DNA from: Hyphomonas beringensis
GTDB lineage: Bacteria; Pseudomonadota; Alphaproteobacteria; Caulobacterales; Hyphomonadaceae
Reading direction: 5' to 3'
DNA length: 64,000 bases
Assembly: GCF_000682755.1 (NCBI RefSeq)
Contig: NZ_AWFF01000087.1
Span: 1 to 64,000, forward strand
Positions within the stretch are counted from its first letter, which is position 1. Every line of letters begins with the position of its first letter. The translations under genes and the position numbers were made by a program. Shown here piece by piece: positions 53,731 through 62,245 of the stretch. The notes beneath the pieces were generated by a model. The model made no database searches. It saw only the letters and a list, made by a program, of their open reading frames with translations, and was not told where the DNA came from.

Positions 53731-54190
53731 CAATCCGATCTATCAGAACCTTGGCCAACTAGGCCAACACACCGCGCAACCGCAAAGCCCGGAAGAGGCT
53801 GAGCTGGAGCGGGTCCCCAATCCGCACGCGGGCGAGTTGTATCTCACGCGCTTTGTCGCGCCGGAGTTTACATCGCTCTGCCCGGTCACCGGCCAGCCGG
53901 ATTTCGCGCATCTCGTGATCGATTACGCGCCGGGCGACTGGCTGGTGGAATCGAAAAGCCTGAAGCTCTACCTGACCAGCTTCCGCAATCATGGCGCGTT
54001 CCATGAGGAGTGCACTGTTTCCATCGGCAAGAAGATCTTTGACTTCACCGAGGCCAAATGGCTGCGCATCAGCGGCTATTGGTATCCGCGCGGCGGCATT
54101 CCGATTGACGTGTTCTGGCAGTCTGGTGAGGTGCCGGCCGGGCTCTATGTGCCCGACACCGGCGTCGCCTCCTATCGCGGGCGGGGCTAA
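53723..54190 (+). CDS. queF: NADPH-dependent preQ0 reductase (QueF)
   Basis: A 155-residue enzyme of the short (unimodular) QueF type that reduces 7-cyano-7-deazaguanine to preQ1 in queuosine synthesis. The nucleophile Cys53 and the acid Asp60 are in [12 protein letters not shown], and the QueF motif [20 protein letters not shown], with Glu76 and the conserved His90, is present. The C-terminal segment [12 protein letters not shown] closes the fold. It overlaps the antiporter by eight bases and shares a four-base stop overlap (CTAA) with the convergent nitroreductase. Confidence 0.95.
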   Translation: MADNPIYQNLGQLGQHTAQPQSPEEAELERVPNPHAGELYLTRFVAPEFTSLCPVTGQPDFAHLVIDYAPGDWLVESKSLKLYLTSFRNHGAFHEECTVSIGKKIFDFTEAKWLRISGYWYPRGGIPIDVFWQSGEVPAGLYVPDTGVASYRGRG

Positions 54191-54816
54191 CTCTTCCAGC
54201 GGGTCACTTTTTCAGAGATATCGGCCCGGGCGCGTTCTGGCGGGTGGACCTGTGACGTTCCGAGATAGATGAACCCCGCGACGCGCTCACTGCCCGTCAG
54301 GCCCAGCACCTCAGCCACTTGCGCGTCAAAGGCGGGCCACTCGCTCAGCCATGAGCCGGCAAAGCCGCTCGCATTGGCGGCCAGCAGCAGATTGTAGCAA
54401 ACAGCCCCGGCAGAGAGTTCCTGTTCCCAGACCGGCGTGCGGCCATCATCGACGGGAGACGAGATCACCGCCACCATGACCGGCGCGCGCAGAGGCAGGC
54501 CAGCGGCCTCGATCAGGTCTTTTGATTCCACGTCTTTCTTCGTCTCGCCAATAATGCGCGCGAGTTCCTTGCCGAATTTCGCCCGTGCCTCGCCCTCGAA
54601 CACAATGAAGCGCCACGGGGAGAGCTTGCGGTGATCCGGCACCCGCGCGGCGATGGTCAGGATTTCGTCGAGCGTTTCCGGGCTCGGCCCCGGCTCTCCA
54701 ATGAGTTTCTTGGCGGCAGAGCGGCGTAGGGCCAGAAACTGGCGCGCTTCGGCGCTGGGGCGGACTGGCAGCATCGGTGTGCCGACTTGCGGAGCGGGGG
54801 GGAATGTCTTGGTCAT
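54187..54816 (-). CDS. Nitroreductase family protein (YdjA-like)
   Basis: A 209-residue FMN-binding oxidoreductase. Family landmarks are [20 protein letters not shown] with [19 protein letters not shown] at the N-terminus, the dimer/flavin segment [20 protein letters not shown], and GWLSEW-like [10 protein letters not shown], ending [20 protein letters not shown]. YdjA-type members are small nitroreductases of unclear natural substrate. It is divergent from the tetR gene, so the intergenic palindrome at 54903-54919 lies upstream of both and might also affect this gene. Confidence 0.88.
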   Translation of the reverse strand: MTKTFPPAPQVGTPMLPVRPSAEARQFLALRRSAAKKLIGEPGPSPETLDEILTIAARVPDHRKLSPWRFIVFEGEARAKFGKELARIIGETKKDVESKDLIEAAGLPLRAPVMVAVISSPVDDGRTPVWEQELSAGAVCYNLLLAANASGFAGSWLSEWPAFDAQVAEVLGLTGSERVAGFIYLGTSQVHPPERARADISEKVTRWKS

Positions 54817-54902
54817 TCTCGCTAGATAGGGGCGTATCCATCACAGGGAAACCGTCATCGCCAAATAACAGGCTTGCCGGAAATGCATGGACAGAGTAGT
54901 TT

Positions 54903-54919
54903 AGTGAACACTGTTCACT
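54903..54919. promoter_or_regulatory. Perfect 17-base palindrome (TetR operator)
   Basis: AGTGAACACTGTTCACT, with eight-base arms and a central C, lies 30 bases upstream of the tetR start. A further GAACACT half-site follows at about 54925. This is a strong operator candidate for the adjacent TetR protein, which would then repress itself and the efflux genes. Confidence 0.75.
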
Positions 54920-54949
54920 TTTCGAACACTCATTTTCCCAAGGTGGGGC

Positions 54950-55651
54950 ATGCAGACAGATATTCCCGTTGATAAGACCCCGGCCGGGCGCCGCCGCAAA
55001 CGCGTGCGGGAATCCATCATCGCGGCTGCGGAGAAGGTCTTCGCGCGCGAAGGGGAAGATGGCCTGTCCATACGGCGTCTTGCTGAAGAAATCGATTACT
55101 CGCCGTCTGCGATCTACAAATATTTCGAGTCCAAGGAAGAGCTGATTGATGAGCTGAAAGAGGCGTTCTTCGAGCGCCTGATGGACCGTGTGGACACGAG
55201 TTCCAGCGCCGACCGTCCATTCCTGGACAGGGCACGCGACTGCCTGATCACCTATGTCGAAACGGCGACCCATCGCCCGTATCATTATGCTGCAGCCTTT
55301 TCCTCCATCCAGCAAAAGGATGAGTGTGCATCACTGATGCCCAAGGATTGGGAGGCTTTCATGACCACCAACAAGGGCAAGGCCTTCAGCATTCTGGTCG
55401 ACATGGTGGAAGAGGGCCAGGCACTGGGCGTGTTCGATAACGCGCTGGAGCCAGCCCAAGCGGCAAAATCCCTCTGGGCCTCGCTCCACGGCGTAGCGCA
55501 GCTGGTGATCCATGTTCCACATTTTGAGCAACTGATCCCCGATGCGGGTAAAGACTCCACAACAGATTTCATAACATTCCACGCCAATTTGCTGATCCGG
55601 GGGCTGCAGGCCCAGCCGGTGGCAGAGGCGAAAGATATACAGGCAGGGTAG
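54950..55651 (+). CDS. TetR-family regulator of the efflux operon
   Basis: A 233-residue repressor. The N-terminal HTH is typical: RESIIAAAEKVFAREGEDGL, then SIRRLAEEIDYSPSAIYKYF. The C-terminal ligand domain is long and helical, including FMTTNKGKAFSILVDMVEEG and LWASLHGVAQLVIHVPHFEQ, as in WHG-type TetR domains. AGGTGGGG precedes the ATG. It begins an operon with the membrane fusion protein, five bases downstream, and a palindromic operator is upstream, so autorepression and control of the pump are likely. Confidence 0.92.
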   Translation: MQTDIPVDKTPAGRRRKRVRESIIAAAEKVFAREGEDGLSIRRLAEEIDYSPSAIYKYFESKEELIDELKEAFFERLMDRVDTSSSADRPFLDRARDCLITYVETATHRPYHYAAAFSSIQQKDECASLMPKDWEAFMTTNKGKAFSILVDMVEEGQALGVFDNALEPAQAAKSLWASLHGVAQLVIHVPHFEQLIPDAGKDSTTDFITFHANLLIRGLQAQPVAEAKDIQAG

Positions 55652-55656
55652 GGGCG

Positions 55657-56841
55657 ATGAGCGAGACAGATAACATAACCGGTGATGCCGTGCGGGAGAA
55701 GCGGCCAGGCCCGGCAAAGGGGCTGATCTTCCTGGTGCTGCTTTTGCTGACCATTGGGGCCATGCTGTTCGGCGCGACCCTGTTGCGCAGCGAGGAAGGC
55801 CCGAAGGTTGCCGTCACTGCGCCGGAGCCGCTGACGGTGCCGGTGCGCCCGGCCCAGCTGACAAAGGCTTTCACCTTGCAGGAAACCTATTCCGGTCTGG
55901 CAGAGGCGCGGCGCACAAGTGAACTTGGCTTTTCCACCGGCGGCCGGATTGAAGACATTGCCGTTGATGTCGGCGATCAGGTGAAGACCGGGCAGACACT
56001 GGCACGCCTTGATACGCGCGGCCTGCGGGCTCAGCTCGCATCCGCCCAGGCCGTTGTGGAAGAGGCCCGGTCGGCCCATTCTCTCGCCCTGAACACCGTC
56101 GAACGCCAGCGCCGGCTGAGCCTGCAGGGCCATGTCTCACCACAGGCGGTTGACGAGGCAGAGGCGCAGGCCGAAACCGCGCTCGCCCGCGTCGAGGCGG
56201 CGAAGGCTCAGGCAGACATTCTTCGTGTGCAGATTGATCTCGCGCGGATCACTGCGCCGTTTGACGGCATGGTCACGGCCCGCACCTCTGATGAGGGCGC
56301 GATTGCTGGCGCGGGGCAGCCCCTGCTGCAACTGGTTGAGACCGGCCATCTGGAAGCGCGCATCGGCCTGCCAGCGGCAACCGCTGCCCGTCTTCAGCCG
56401 GGCGATGTCTATGATCTCCGCGCCGATACGGGCACGGTCGAGGCCACCCTGCGCAGCGTCACCGGTGTGATTGACCCCAATCAGCGCACCGTTGCGGCGA
56501 TGTTCGATATCACCAATTCCGGCGCGATTGCCTCTGGCGCCGTGGTGCGCCTGTCGATGTCGCGCGACATTGACGAGCCGGGCTTTTGGGTGCCGGTCAA
56601 ATCCCTTTCCACCGCGTCGCGTGGCCTGTGGACGGTCTATGTCGCTGCGCCGGTCGATGGCGGGTTCGAGGTTGAGCCACGCCCGGTCGAGATGGTGCAC
56701 ACCGATGGTGAGCGCGCTTTCGTGCGCGGTCCGGTGAGCGATGGCGAACTGATCATCATTGACGGCCTGCAACGCATCGTGCCCGGAATGTCGGTTGAAC
56801 CACGTGACAGCCAGCAGGCTGCCACGGTCAATGGCGGGTAG
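55657..56841 (+). CDS. RND efflux periplasmic adaptor (membrane fusion protein)
   Basis: A 394-residue adaptor. A membrane anchor helix (GLIFLVLLLLTIGAMLFGAT) is followed by lipoyl/hairpin regions (SGLAEARRTSELGFSTGGRI, VKTGQTLARLDTRGLRAQLA) with a coiled-coil hairpin between, and then beta-barrel and membrane-proximal domains (DGMVTARTSDEGAIAGAGQP, VDPN-like GVIDPNQRTVAAMFDI). It would link the RND pump below to an outer-membrane channel whose gene is not in the window. It lies five bases after tetR and 15 bp before the pump gene. Confidence 0.9.
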   Translation: MSETDNITGDAVREKRPGPAKGLIFLVLLLLTIGAMLFGATLLRSEEGPKVAVTAPEPLTVPVRPAQLTKAFTLQETYSGLAEARRTSELGFSTGGRIEDIAVDVGDQVKTGQTLARLDTRGLRAQLASAQAVVEEARSAHSLALNTVERQRRLSLQGHVSPQAVDEAEAQAETALARVEAAKAQADILRVQIDLARITAPFDGMVTARTSDEGAIAGAGQPLLQLVETGHLEARIGLPAATAARLQPGDVYDLRADTGTVEATLRSVTGVIDPNQRTVAAMFDITNSGAIASGAVVRLSMSRDIDEPGFWVPVKSLSTASRGLWTVYVAAPVDGGFEVEPRPVEMVHTDGERAFVRGPVSDGELIIIDGLQRIVPGMSVEPRDSQQAATVNGG

Positions 56842-56856
56842 GGGAGCGCCCGCGTC

Positions 56857-59800
56857 ATGACCACGCTTTTCTTCAAACTGCCCCGCCTCGCGGTTCTGGC
56901 CATTCTCGTCGTCCTGATGGGCGGCCTCGGCGCAATCCTGACGCTGGGCCGTCAGGAAGACCCGACCCTGATCGAACGCTATGGCTATGTGCTGACGCCA
57001 TATTCCGGCGCTGATGCAGAGCGGGTCGAGGCGCTGGTAACAGAGCCCCTGGAAGCCGCCCTGATGGAGCTGCCAGAGGTCGACGAGGTCACATCCGTCA
57101 GCCGCAATGGCTTCTCCCAGGTCTCGCTTCAGATCCGGGATGACCTGACCGAATCCGAAGTGGATGATGCCTGGACGCTGATTCGTGCCAAGGTCGAGAC
57201 GGCGCGCTCGGAATTTCCCCAAGGCGTCGGTATGCCTGACGTGACACGGCAATATGTCGGCGCTGCCACTTTGGTGATCGGCCTGACCTGGGAAGGCGAT
57301 GCCGCGCCGCCGCTGACCGTGATCCGCCGTATGGCGCTGGACCTTGAAGACCGCTTCCAGCGTCTTCCGGGCACGGAGCTGACCGATACGTTCGGCCTGC
57401 CGGATGAGGAAGTACGTGTCGTGGTAGACCCGCAGGCCCTGTCTGCCGCAGGCCTGTCCTTTCGTCAGGCGGCCGGGCTGATTGCCTCTGCTGACAGCAA
57501 GACCCCTGCCGGACGCCTCAGAAGCTCGGGCGGAACGATTGGCCTTCAGGTCGGTGGAGAGTTCGACAGCATTGCCCGCATCCGCGAAGTGCCGCTGCTG
57601 CAGCGCCAGGATGGCTCCGCCGTTCGGGTGGGCGATGTCGCGCGGGTCGAGAAAGGCTTTGCCGATCCGCTGCCGCACAAGGCGCTGGAGAACAACAAGC
57701 GCACCGTGCTGATCGGTGTCTACATTTCCCCGAACCAGCGCGTCGACAAATGGGCCGAAAATGCCCGCGCCATCGTGCACGAATACGCGGAAAATACGCC
57801 TCCCGGCCTGAAGATCGAGACCGTGTTCGACCAGAGCCGCTATACGACAGACCGGCTGAACGGGCTTGCGAAGAACCTGATGCTCTCGGCGCTGATCGTG
57901 TTCGTCGTGCTGTTCATCACAATGGGCTGGCGCTCTGCCATTGTGGTTGGCGCGGCCATTCCGCTGACGGTCAGCCTGGTCCTGATCCTGTTCAATGTGT
58001 TCGGCCATCCGCTGCACCAGATGTCGGTGACGGGGCTCGTCATTTCACTGGGCCTGTTGATCGACAATGCCATCGTCGTTGTGGATGATTTCGATCAGCT
58101 GCGCGCCAAGGGGCATGCGCGGGTAGACGCCATCCGCAAATCGCTGCGCCATCTTGCTGCGCCGCTCGCGGCCTCAACGCTGACGACCGCGCTCGCCTTT
58201 GCGCCCATTGCCATGCTGCCCGGCGGCGCGGGAGAGTTTGTCGGCATGATTGGCCTGTCGGTCGTTTTCTCGATCACGGCATCCTTCATCGTGTCGATCA
58301 CGGTCATTCCCGCCATGGCCGGCTGGTTTGACCGCAAGCGCTCCTGGGAGACCGGCCATGCCAAGCGTCCGCGCCGCTGGTGGCGCGACGGTGTGCACAG
58401 CGACTTCCTGTCTGATGGCTATCGTACAACGGTGGAGGCCGTGCTGCGCTTTCCGCCGCTGGGCATCGTGCTCAGCATCTTCCCCGCACTGCTGGGTTTT
58501 TACCTGGTCGGGCAATTGCCGAGCCAGTTCTTTCCGCAGACGGAGCGGGACCAGTTTCAGGTCTCCATGCAGCTCGCCCCGGAAGCCGACATTTCCGACA
58601 CGGAAGACGTCGTGCGCCGCGCAACGGAGATGATACAGTCCATCGAAGGCGTCGAATCCGTCACCTGGGTGTTGGGGGAACCGTCCCCGCGGGTCTACTA
58701 TAATGCTATCGTTAATACCGAAGGTGTTGAGGGCTTTGCCTCCGGCTGGGTACAGCTGGACGGAAATCAGCGCACGCGCCAGACCGTCGGCGAAGTGCAG
58801 CGCATGTTGCGGGAGGAATTCCCCAGCGCGCGGTTCCTGGCCTTGCCGTTTGAGCAGGGTCCGCCTGCTGACGCGCCGATTGAGTTCCGTGTCATGGGCG
58901 ATGATTTCGACGTGCTGAACATGATAGGCGATCATACCCGCTCCATCCTCAGCCAGACTCCGGGCGTCACCTATTCTGTCGCCTCGCTGCAACTCGGCGC
59001 GCCGACCATTCGTCTGCAGGCAGATGAAGCGGCCACAGCCCTCGCAGGCGAAAGGCTGACAGACATCGCTGCAGACCTCAGCGCCGAACTGGACGGCGTG
59101 CGCGCAGGATCTGTGCTTGAAGGCACTGAAGAGCTTCCCGTGAAAGTCATCGCGCCAATGTCTCGGCGGACTGGCATGTCAGACTTGCGCTCAGCGATTG
59201 TCGGGCAGGGTACGGGCACGCCGATTGCCGCCTTGGGCGAAGTGACGCTGACGCCGGAAACGGCCGTCATCACAAGACGCAACGGACAGCGCATGAACCA
59301 GATCCTGGCCTTCCTTGATCCGTACACGCTGCCCGCGCCGGTTCTGGCAGATTACCAGCAGCGCCTTGAGGCCAGCGATTTTCACGTGCCCGCAGGCTAT
59401 GAGATCATCGTCGGGGGTGAGGCAGAAAACTCCAGCGATGCCCTGGGGAACCTTGCGGCGGTTGGCATACCGCTCGTCATGGTGATGGCGGGTGCCATCA
59501 TGCTGGTGTTCAACTCCTTCCGCATGATGCTGTTGGTGCTGACCACGGGCTTCCTGTCGCTCGGCCTCGCCTTCTTCGGGGTGTGGCTGTTCAATCTGCC
59601 CTTCGGGTTCAATGCGATCATTGGCGGCTTTGGCTTGTTCGGCATCGCGATCAACGGCTCCATCGTTGTGCTGTCGCTGTTGAGGGCCAGTCCCGAGGCG
59701 ATGGCGGATGATGTGATTGCCCAGCGAGAGATCGTCGTCGATGCGACGCGCCATATCGTGGCCACCACCCTCACCACGATGGGCGGTTTCGTGCCGATCC

Positions 59801-59976
59801 TGTTGTCCGGCGATGCCTTCTGGATGCCTTTGGCGGCGGGCATTTCCGGCGGTGTGGCGGGGTCGGCCCTGTTGGCGCTGTATTTCACGCCGGCAGTCTT
59901 CCGCATCACGACGCTGAAGCCCGTCCGGCGCACCTTCACCTATCTGTTTAACCGCAAGGAAATGCCGGCGAGCTAA
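56857..59976 (+). CDS. RND efflux transporter (AcrB-like)
   Basis: A 1039-residue inner-membrane pump with the RND plan: 12 membrane helices and two large periplasmic loops (about residues 30-330 and 555-860). The N-terminal helix and first loop show GAILTLGRQEDPTLIERYGY; helix 4 carries the proton-relay segment LGLLIDNAIVVVDDFDQL, with Asp403 followed by Asn404 where AcrB has two aspartates. It is proton-driven; substrates are unknown. It follows the adaptor gene by 15 bp. No outer-membrane factor gene follows. Confidence 0.92.
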   Translation: MTTLFFKLPRLAVLAILVVLMGGLGAILTLGRQEDPTLIERYGYVLTPYSGADAERVEALVTEPLEAALMELPEVDEVTSVSRNGFSQVSLQIRDDLTESEVDDAWTLIRAKVETARSEFPQGVGMPDVTRQYVGAATLVIGLTWEGDAAPPLTVIRRMALDLEDRFQRLPGTELTDTFGLPDEEVRVVVDPQALSAAGLSFRQAAGLIASADSKTPAGRLRSSGGTIGLQVGGEFDSIARIREVPLLQRQDGSAVRVGDVARVEKGFADPLPHKALENNKRTVLIGVYISPNQRVDKWAENARAIVHEYAENTPPGLKIETVFDQSRYTTDRLNGLAKNLMLSALIVFVVLFITMGWRSAIVVGAAIPLTVSLVLILFNVFGHPLHQMSVTGLVISLGLLIDNAIVVVDDFDQLRAKGHARVDAIRKSLRHLAAPLAASTLTTALAFAPIAMLPGGAGEFVGMIGLSVVFSITASFIVSITVIPAMAGWFDRKRSWETGHAKRPRRWWRDGVHSDFLSDGYRTTVEAVLRFPPLGIVLSIFPALLGFYLVGQLPSQFFPQTERDQFQVSMQLAPEADISDTEDVVRRATEMIQSIEGVESVTWVLGEPSPRVYYNAIVNTEGVEGFASGWVQLDGNQRTRQTVGEVQRMLREEFPSARFLALPFEQGPPADAPIEFRVMGDDFDVLNMIGDHTRSILSQTPGVTYSVASLQLGAPTIRLQADEAATALAGERLTDIAADLSAELDGVRAGSVLEGTEELPVKVIAPMSRRTGMSDLRSAIVGQGTGTPIAALGEVTLTPETAVITRRNGQRMNQILAFLDPYTLPAPVLADYQQRLEASDFHVPAGYEIIVGGEAENSSDALGNLAAVGIPLVMVMAGAIMLVFNSFRMMLLVLTTGFLSLGLAFFGVWLFNLPFGFNAIIGGFGLFGIAINGSIVVLSLLRASPEAMADDVIAQREIVVDATRHIVATTLTTMGGFVPILLSGDAFWMPLAAGISGGVAGSALLALYFTPAVFRITTLKPVRRTFTYLFNRKEMPAS

Positions 59977-60050
59977 TCAGGGATCAGGCCTTGCCACATG
60001 GGAATTGATCCCCCATCTCGCTTATTCAGGGAAAGAAAGGGACCCCCGAC

Positions 60051-60863
60051 ATGCCAGAGAACCCGGATATCGGCGCCCCCGCGCCTGCCTGGAGCCGTCT
60101 GCGTTTCGAGGCCCGCGCCGCCGCCTCGGATGAGCCGACCCTGTCGAGCTATCTGAACTCGGCCATTCTGGCGCATTCAACGCTGTGCCAGGCGCTGTCT
60201 TTCCATCTGGCGGAAAAGCTGGGCAGCCCGGTGATGAGCACCCAGCAGATCCGCCATATCCTGTCCGAAGCGTATAATGCAGACCGCACCCTGGTCGACG
60301 CCGCCGAGGCCGACATGCAGGCCGTGCTGGAGCGCGATCCCGCTTGCCGCGGCATGTTGCAGCCTTTCCTGTTCTTCAAGGGCTTTCTGGCGCTGCAGAC
60401 CTATCGCGTGGCGCACCAGTTGTGGCGTGAAGGCCGCGAAACGCTGGCCTTTTACTTCCAGAGCCGCGCGTCCGAACTGTTCGGCGTGGACGCGCACCCC
60501 GCCGCCCGCATAGGCCGCGCCGTCATGCTGGATCATGCCTCCGGCATCACGATCGGCGAGACGGCTGTTGTCGGCGATGGCTGCTCTCTGCTGCACGGCG
60601 TTACGTTGGGCGGTACCGGCAAGGAAGTCGGCGACCGTCACCCGAAAATCGGCAAGGGCGTACTGCTCTCTGTTGGTGCGAAAGTTCTGGGCAACATCAC
60701 GATTGGCGACGAGGCCAAGGTGGCTGCAGGCAGCGTGGTGCTGAAAGATGTGCCTGCGCACTGCACCGTCGCGGGCGTTCCGGCGAAGATTGTCAGCGGT
60801 CCGTCCTGCTGCCATCCGGCCGAAACAATGGACCAGACGATTCCCGACGAAGCGTCTAAATAA
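60051..60863 (+). CDS. cysE: Serine O-acetyltransferase
   Basis: A 270-residue enzyme that makes O-acetylserine from serine and acetyl-CoA, committing serine to cysteine synthesis. The C-terminal half is a left-handed beta-helix of hexapeptide repeats, with the catalytic histidines in HPAARIGRAVMLDHASGITI and LLHGVTLGGTGKEVGDRHPK. The N-terminal helical domain (LAEKLGSPVMSTQQIRHILS) forms the hexamer. The C-terminal tail beyond PAKIVSG is where feedback inhibition by cysteine occurs in relatives. AGGGAAAGAAAG lies upstream of the start. A single-gene unit. Confidence 0.95.
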   Translation: MPENPDIGAPAPAWSRLRFEARAAASDEPTLSSYLNSAILAHSTLCQALSFHLAEKLGSPVMSTQQIRHILSEAYNADRTLVDAAEADMQAVLERDPACRGMLQPFLFFKGFLALQTYRVAHQLWREGRETLAFYFQSRASELFGVDAHPAARIGRAVMLDHASGITIGETAVVGDGCSLLHGVTLGGTGKEVGDRHPKIGKGVLLSVGAKVLGNITIGDEAKVAAGSVVLKDVPAHCTVAGVPAKIVSGPSCCHPAETMDQTIPDEASK

Positions 60864-61069
60864 TCTGAACATTCCCCTGTCGCGTGTTGCTGCACTCAGT
60901 AATTCACGCGACAGCTGAATTATCCACAAGCATTCACTGTTTTATTGCTTTGCCCAGCGTTTCATTTCGGGATCGCAATATTGTTGCTTGTTTAGCTTTC
61001 AGTTACCATCCGGACTTGCGTCTCAGTAGGGACGAAGCGTGATTCCACGTTCCAGAAGGGGGCTGTCGG
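60864..61069. other. Intergenic region with a DnaA box
   Basis: These 206 AT-rich bases precede the OmpA/BON gene. TTATCCACA at 60920-60928 is a consensus DnaA box, alone. Nothing else is recognised; a promoter for the next gene must be here. Confidence 0.3.
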
Positions 61070-62215
61070 GTGAGCTATGAGGAGGAGAGCGAAGGCCGTC
61101 TGCGCCGCACGCGCAAGGTGCGCCGCGTGCAGGCAGAGCGTTTGCCCTTCATGCCCTATGCTGCCGGCCCGCTGATCGCCTTGGGTCTGCTCCTTCTTTT
61201 TGCAATCTGGCCGTTCGCCTTTGGTGTGATCGAGCGCTCGGCAGAGCGCGCGGCGGTTGAGGCGCTGGCCGGGGCAGACGCTGGCTGGGCTCGGCCCAAA
61301 GCCTCCGGTCAATGGATCATCCTGGAAGGCACGCCCCCCTCAAAAGAGGCGGCTGACAGCGCGCTGCAGGCCGTGCGCGAGGCCAAGGCCCGCACCTTGC
61401 TGGGCCCCGCCCGCCCGATCACCCGTGTGCGGGACCGGTTCACTCTGACGGAGGCGGCTGACACGCCGACTGGCATGCCGAATGGCTGGTCTTACCGCCT
61501 GTCCGATGGCGTGCTGACGCTTGATGGCGACATGCCCAACAATGATGTGCGCGACGAAGTGCTAAAGGCCGCCCGCGCCGAGATCGATCCGCCGCGCCTG
61601 ATCAGCGTTCGGGATAGCCTGACCATCACCAATGAGCCGCTGCCGGAAGGCTACATCTCTGTCGCCCTGCGCGGCATTGATACCGTCACGCGGTGCGATC
61701 GCGGTGTGGCGAGCTTCAGCTCCAACCGCTTCTCGATCAGCTGTGAACTGCCGGGCTCGGATGCCTCTGCCGTGCGGGAAATCGCGCTGGCCCCGATTGC
61801 CCTGGGGGAGATTGGCGCAGTCGACATCATGGCCCGTGAGGCCGTGGCGAGCTGTGAGTCCTCTCTCTCAGACCTCCTCTCCGGCACGCAGATCAAGTTC
61901 AATTCCTCCAGCGCCGCCATTGATGCGTCCAGCTCGGAATTGCTGGATGAGGTGGCAGAGGCCGTGCGGGCCTGTCCCGGCAATCTGCGGATTGAGGGGC
62001 ATACGGACAGTACCGGACTAGACGAGACCAATCGCCGGCTCAGCCAGGCGCGGGCGGAAGCCGTGCGCAATGCGCTGATCGCGCGCGGCGTTCCAGCCAC
62101 GCGCCTCGTTGCGGCAGGCTATGGCGCCAGCCGGCCCATCGGCTCTAACCGCACGGCAGACGGCCGTGCCCAGAACAGACGCATAGAAATACGGGTGATC
62201 CGTGTTTCCGAATGA
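61070..62215 (+). CDS. OmpA-family protein with BON-like domains and one membrane helix
   Basis: A 381-residue envelope protein. A short cytoplasmic N-terminus rich in Arg and Lys precedes one membrane helix (AAGPLIALGLLLLFAIWPFA). Two regions in the middle (WIILEGTPPSKEAADSALQA; LTLDGDMPNNDVRDEVLKAA) follow the BON pattern. The C-terminal OmpA domain has IKFNSSSAAIDASSSELLDE, IEGHTDSTGLDETNRRLSQA with its peptidoglycan-contact residues, and GRAQNRRIEIRV. It would anchor the inner membrane to peptidoglycan. The start is GTG at 61070. It is 30 bp before the coiled-coil gene. Confidence 0.85.
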   Translation: MSYEEESEGRLRRTRKVRRVQAERLPFMPYAAGPLIALGLLLLFAIWPFAFGVIERSAERAAVEALAGADAGWARPKASGQWIILEGTPPSKEAADSALQAVREAKARTLLGPARPITRVRDRFTLTEAADTPTGMPNGWSYRLSDGVLTLDGDMPNNDVRDEVLKAARAEIDPPRLISVRDSLTITNEPLPEGYISVALRGIDTVTRCDRGVASFSSNRFSISCELPGSDASAVREIALAPIALGEIGAVDIMAREAVASCESSLSDLLSGTQIKFNSSSAAIDASSSELLDEVAEAVRACPGNLRIEGHTDSTGLDETNRRLSQARAEAVRNALIARGVPATRLVAAGYGASRPIGSNRTADGRAQNRRIEIRVIRVSE

Positions 62216-62245
62216 TTTCCTCCTGAGACTCTGAAAGTAACGACC

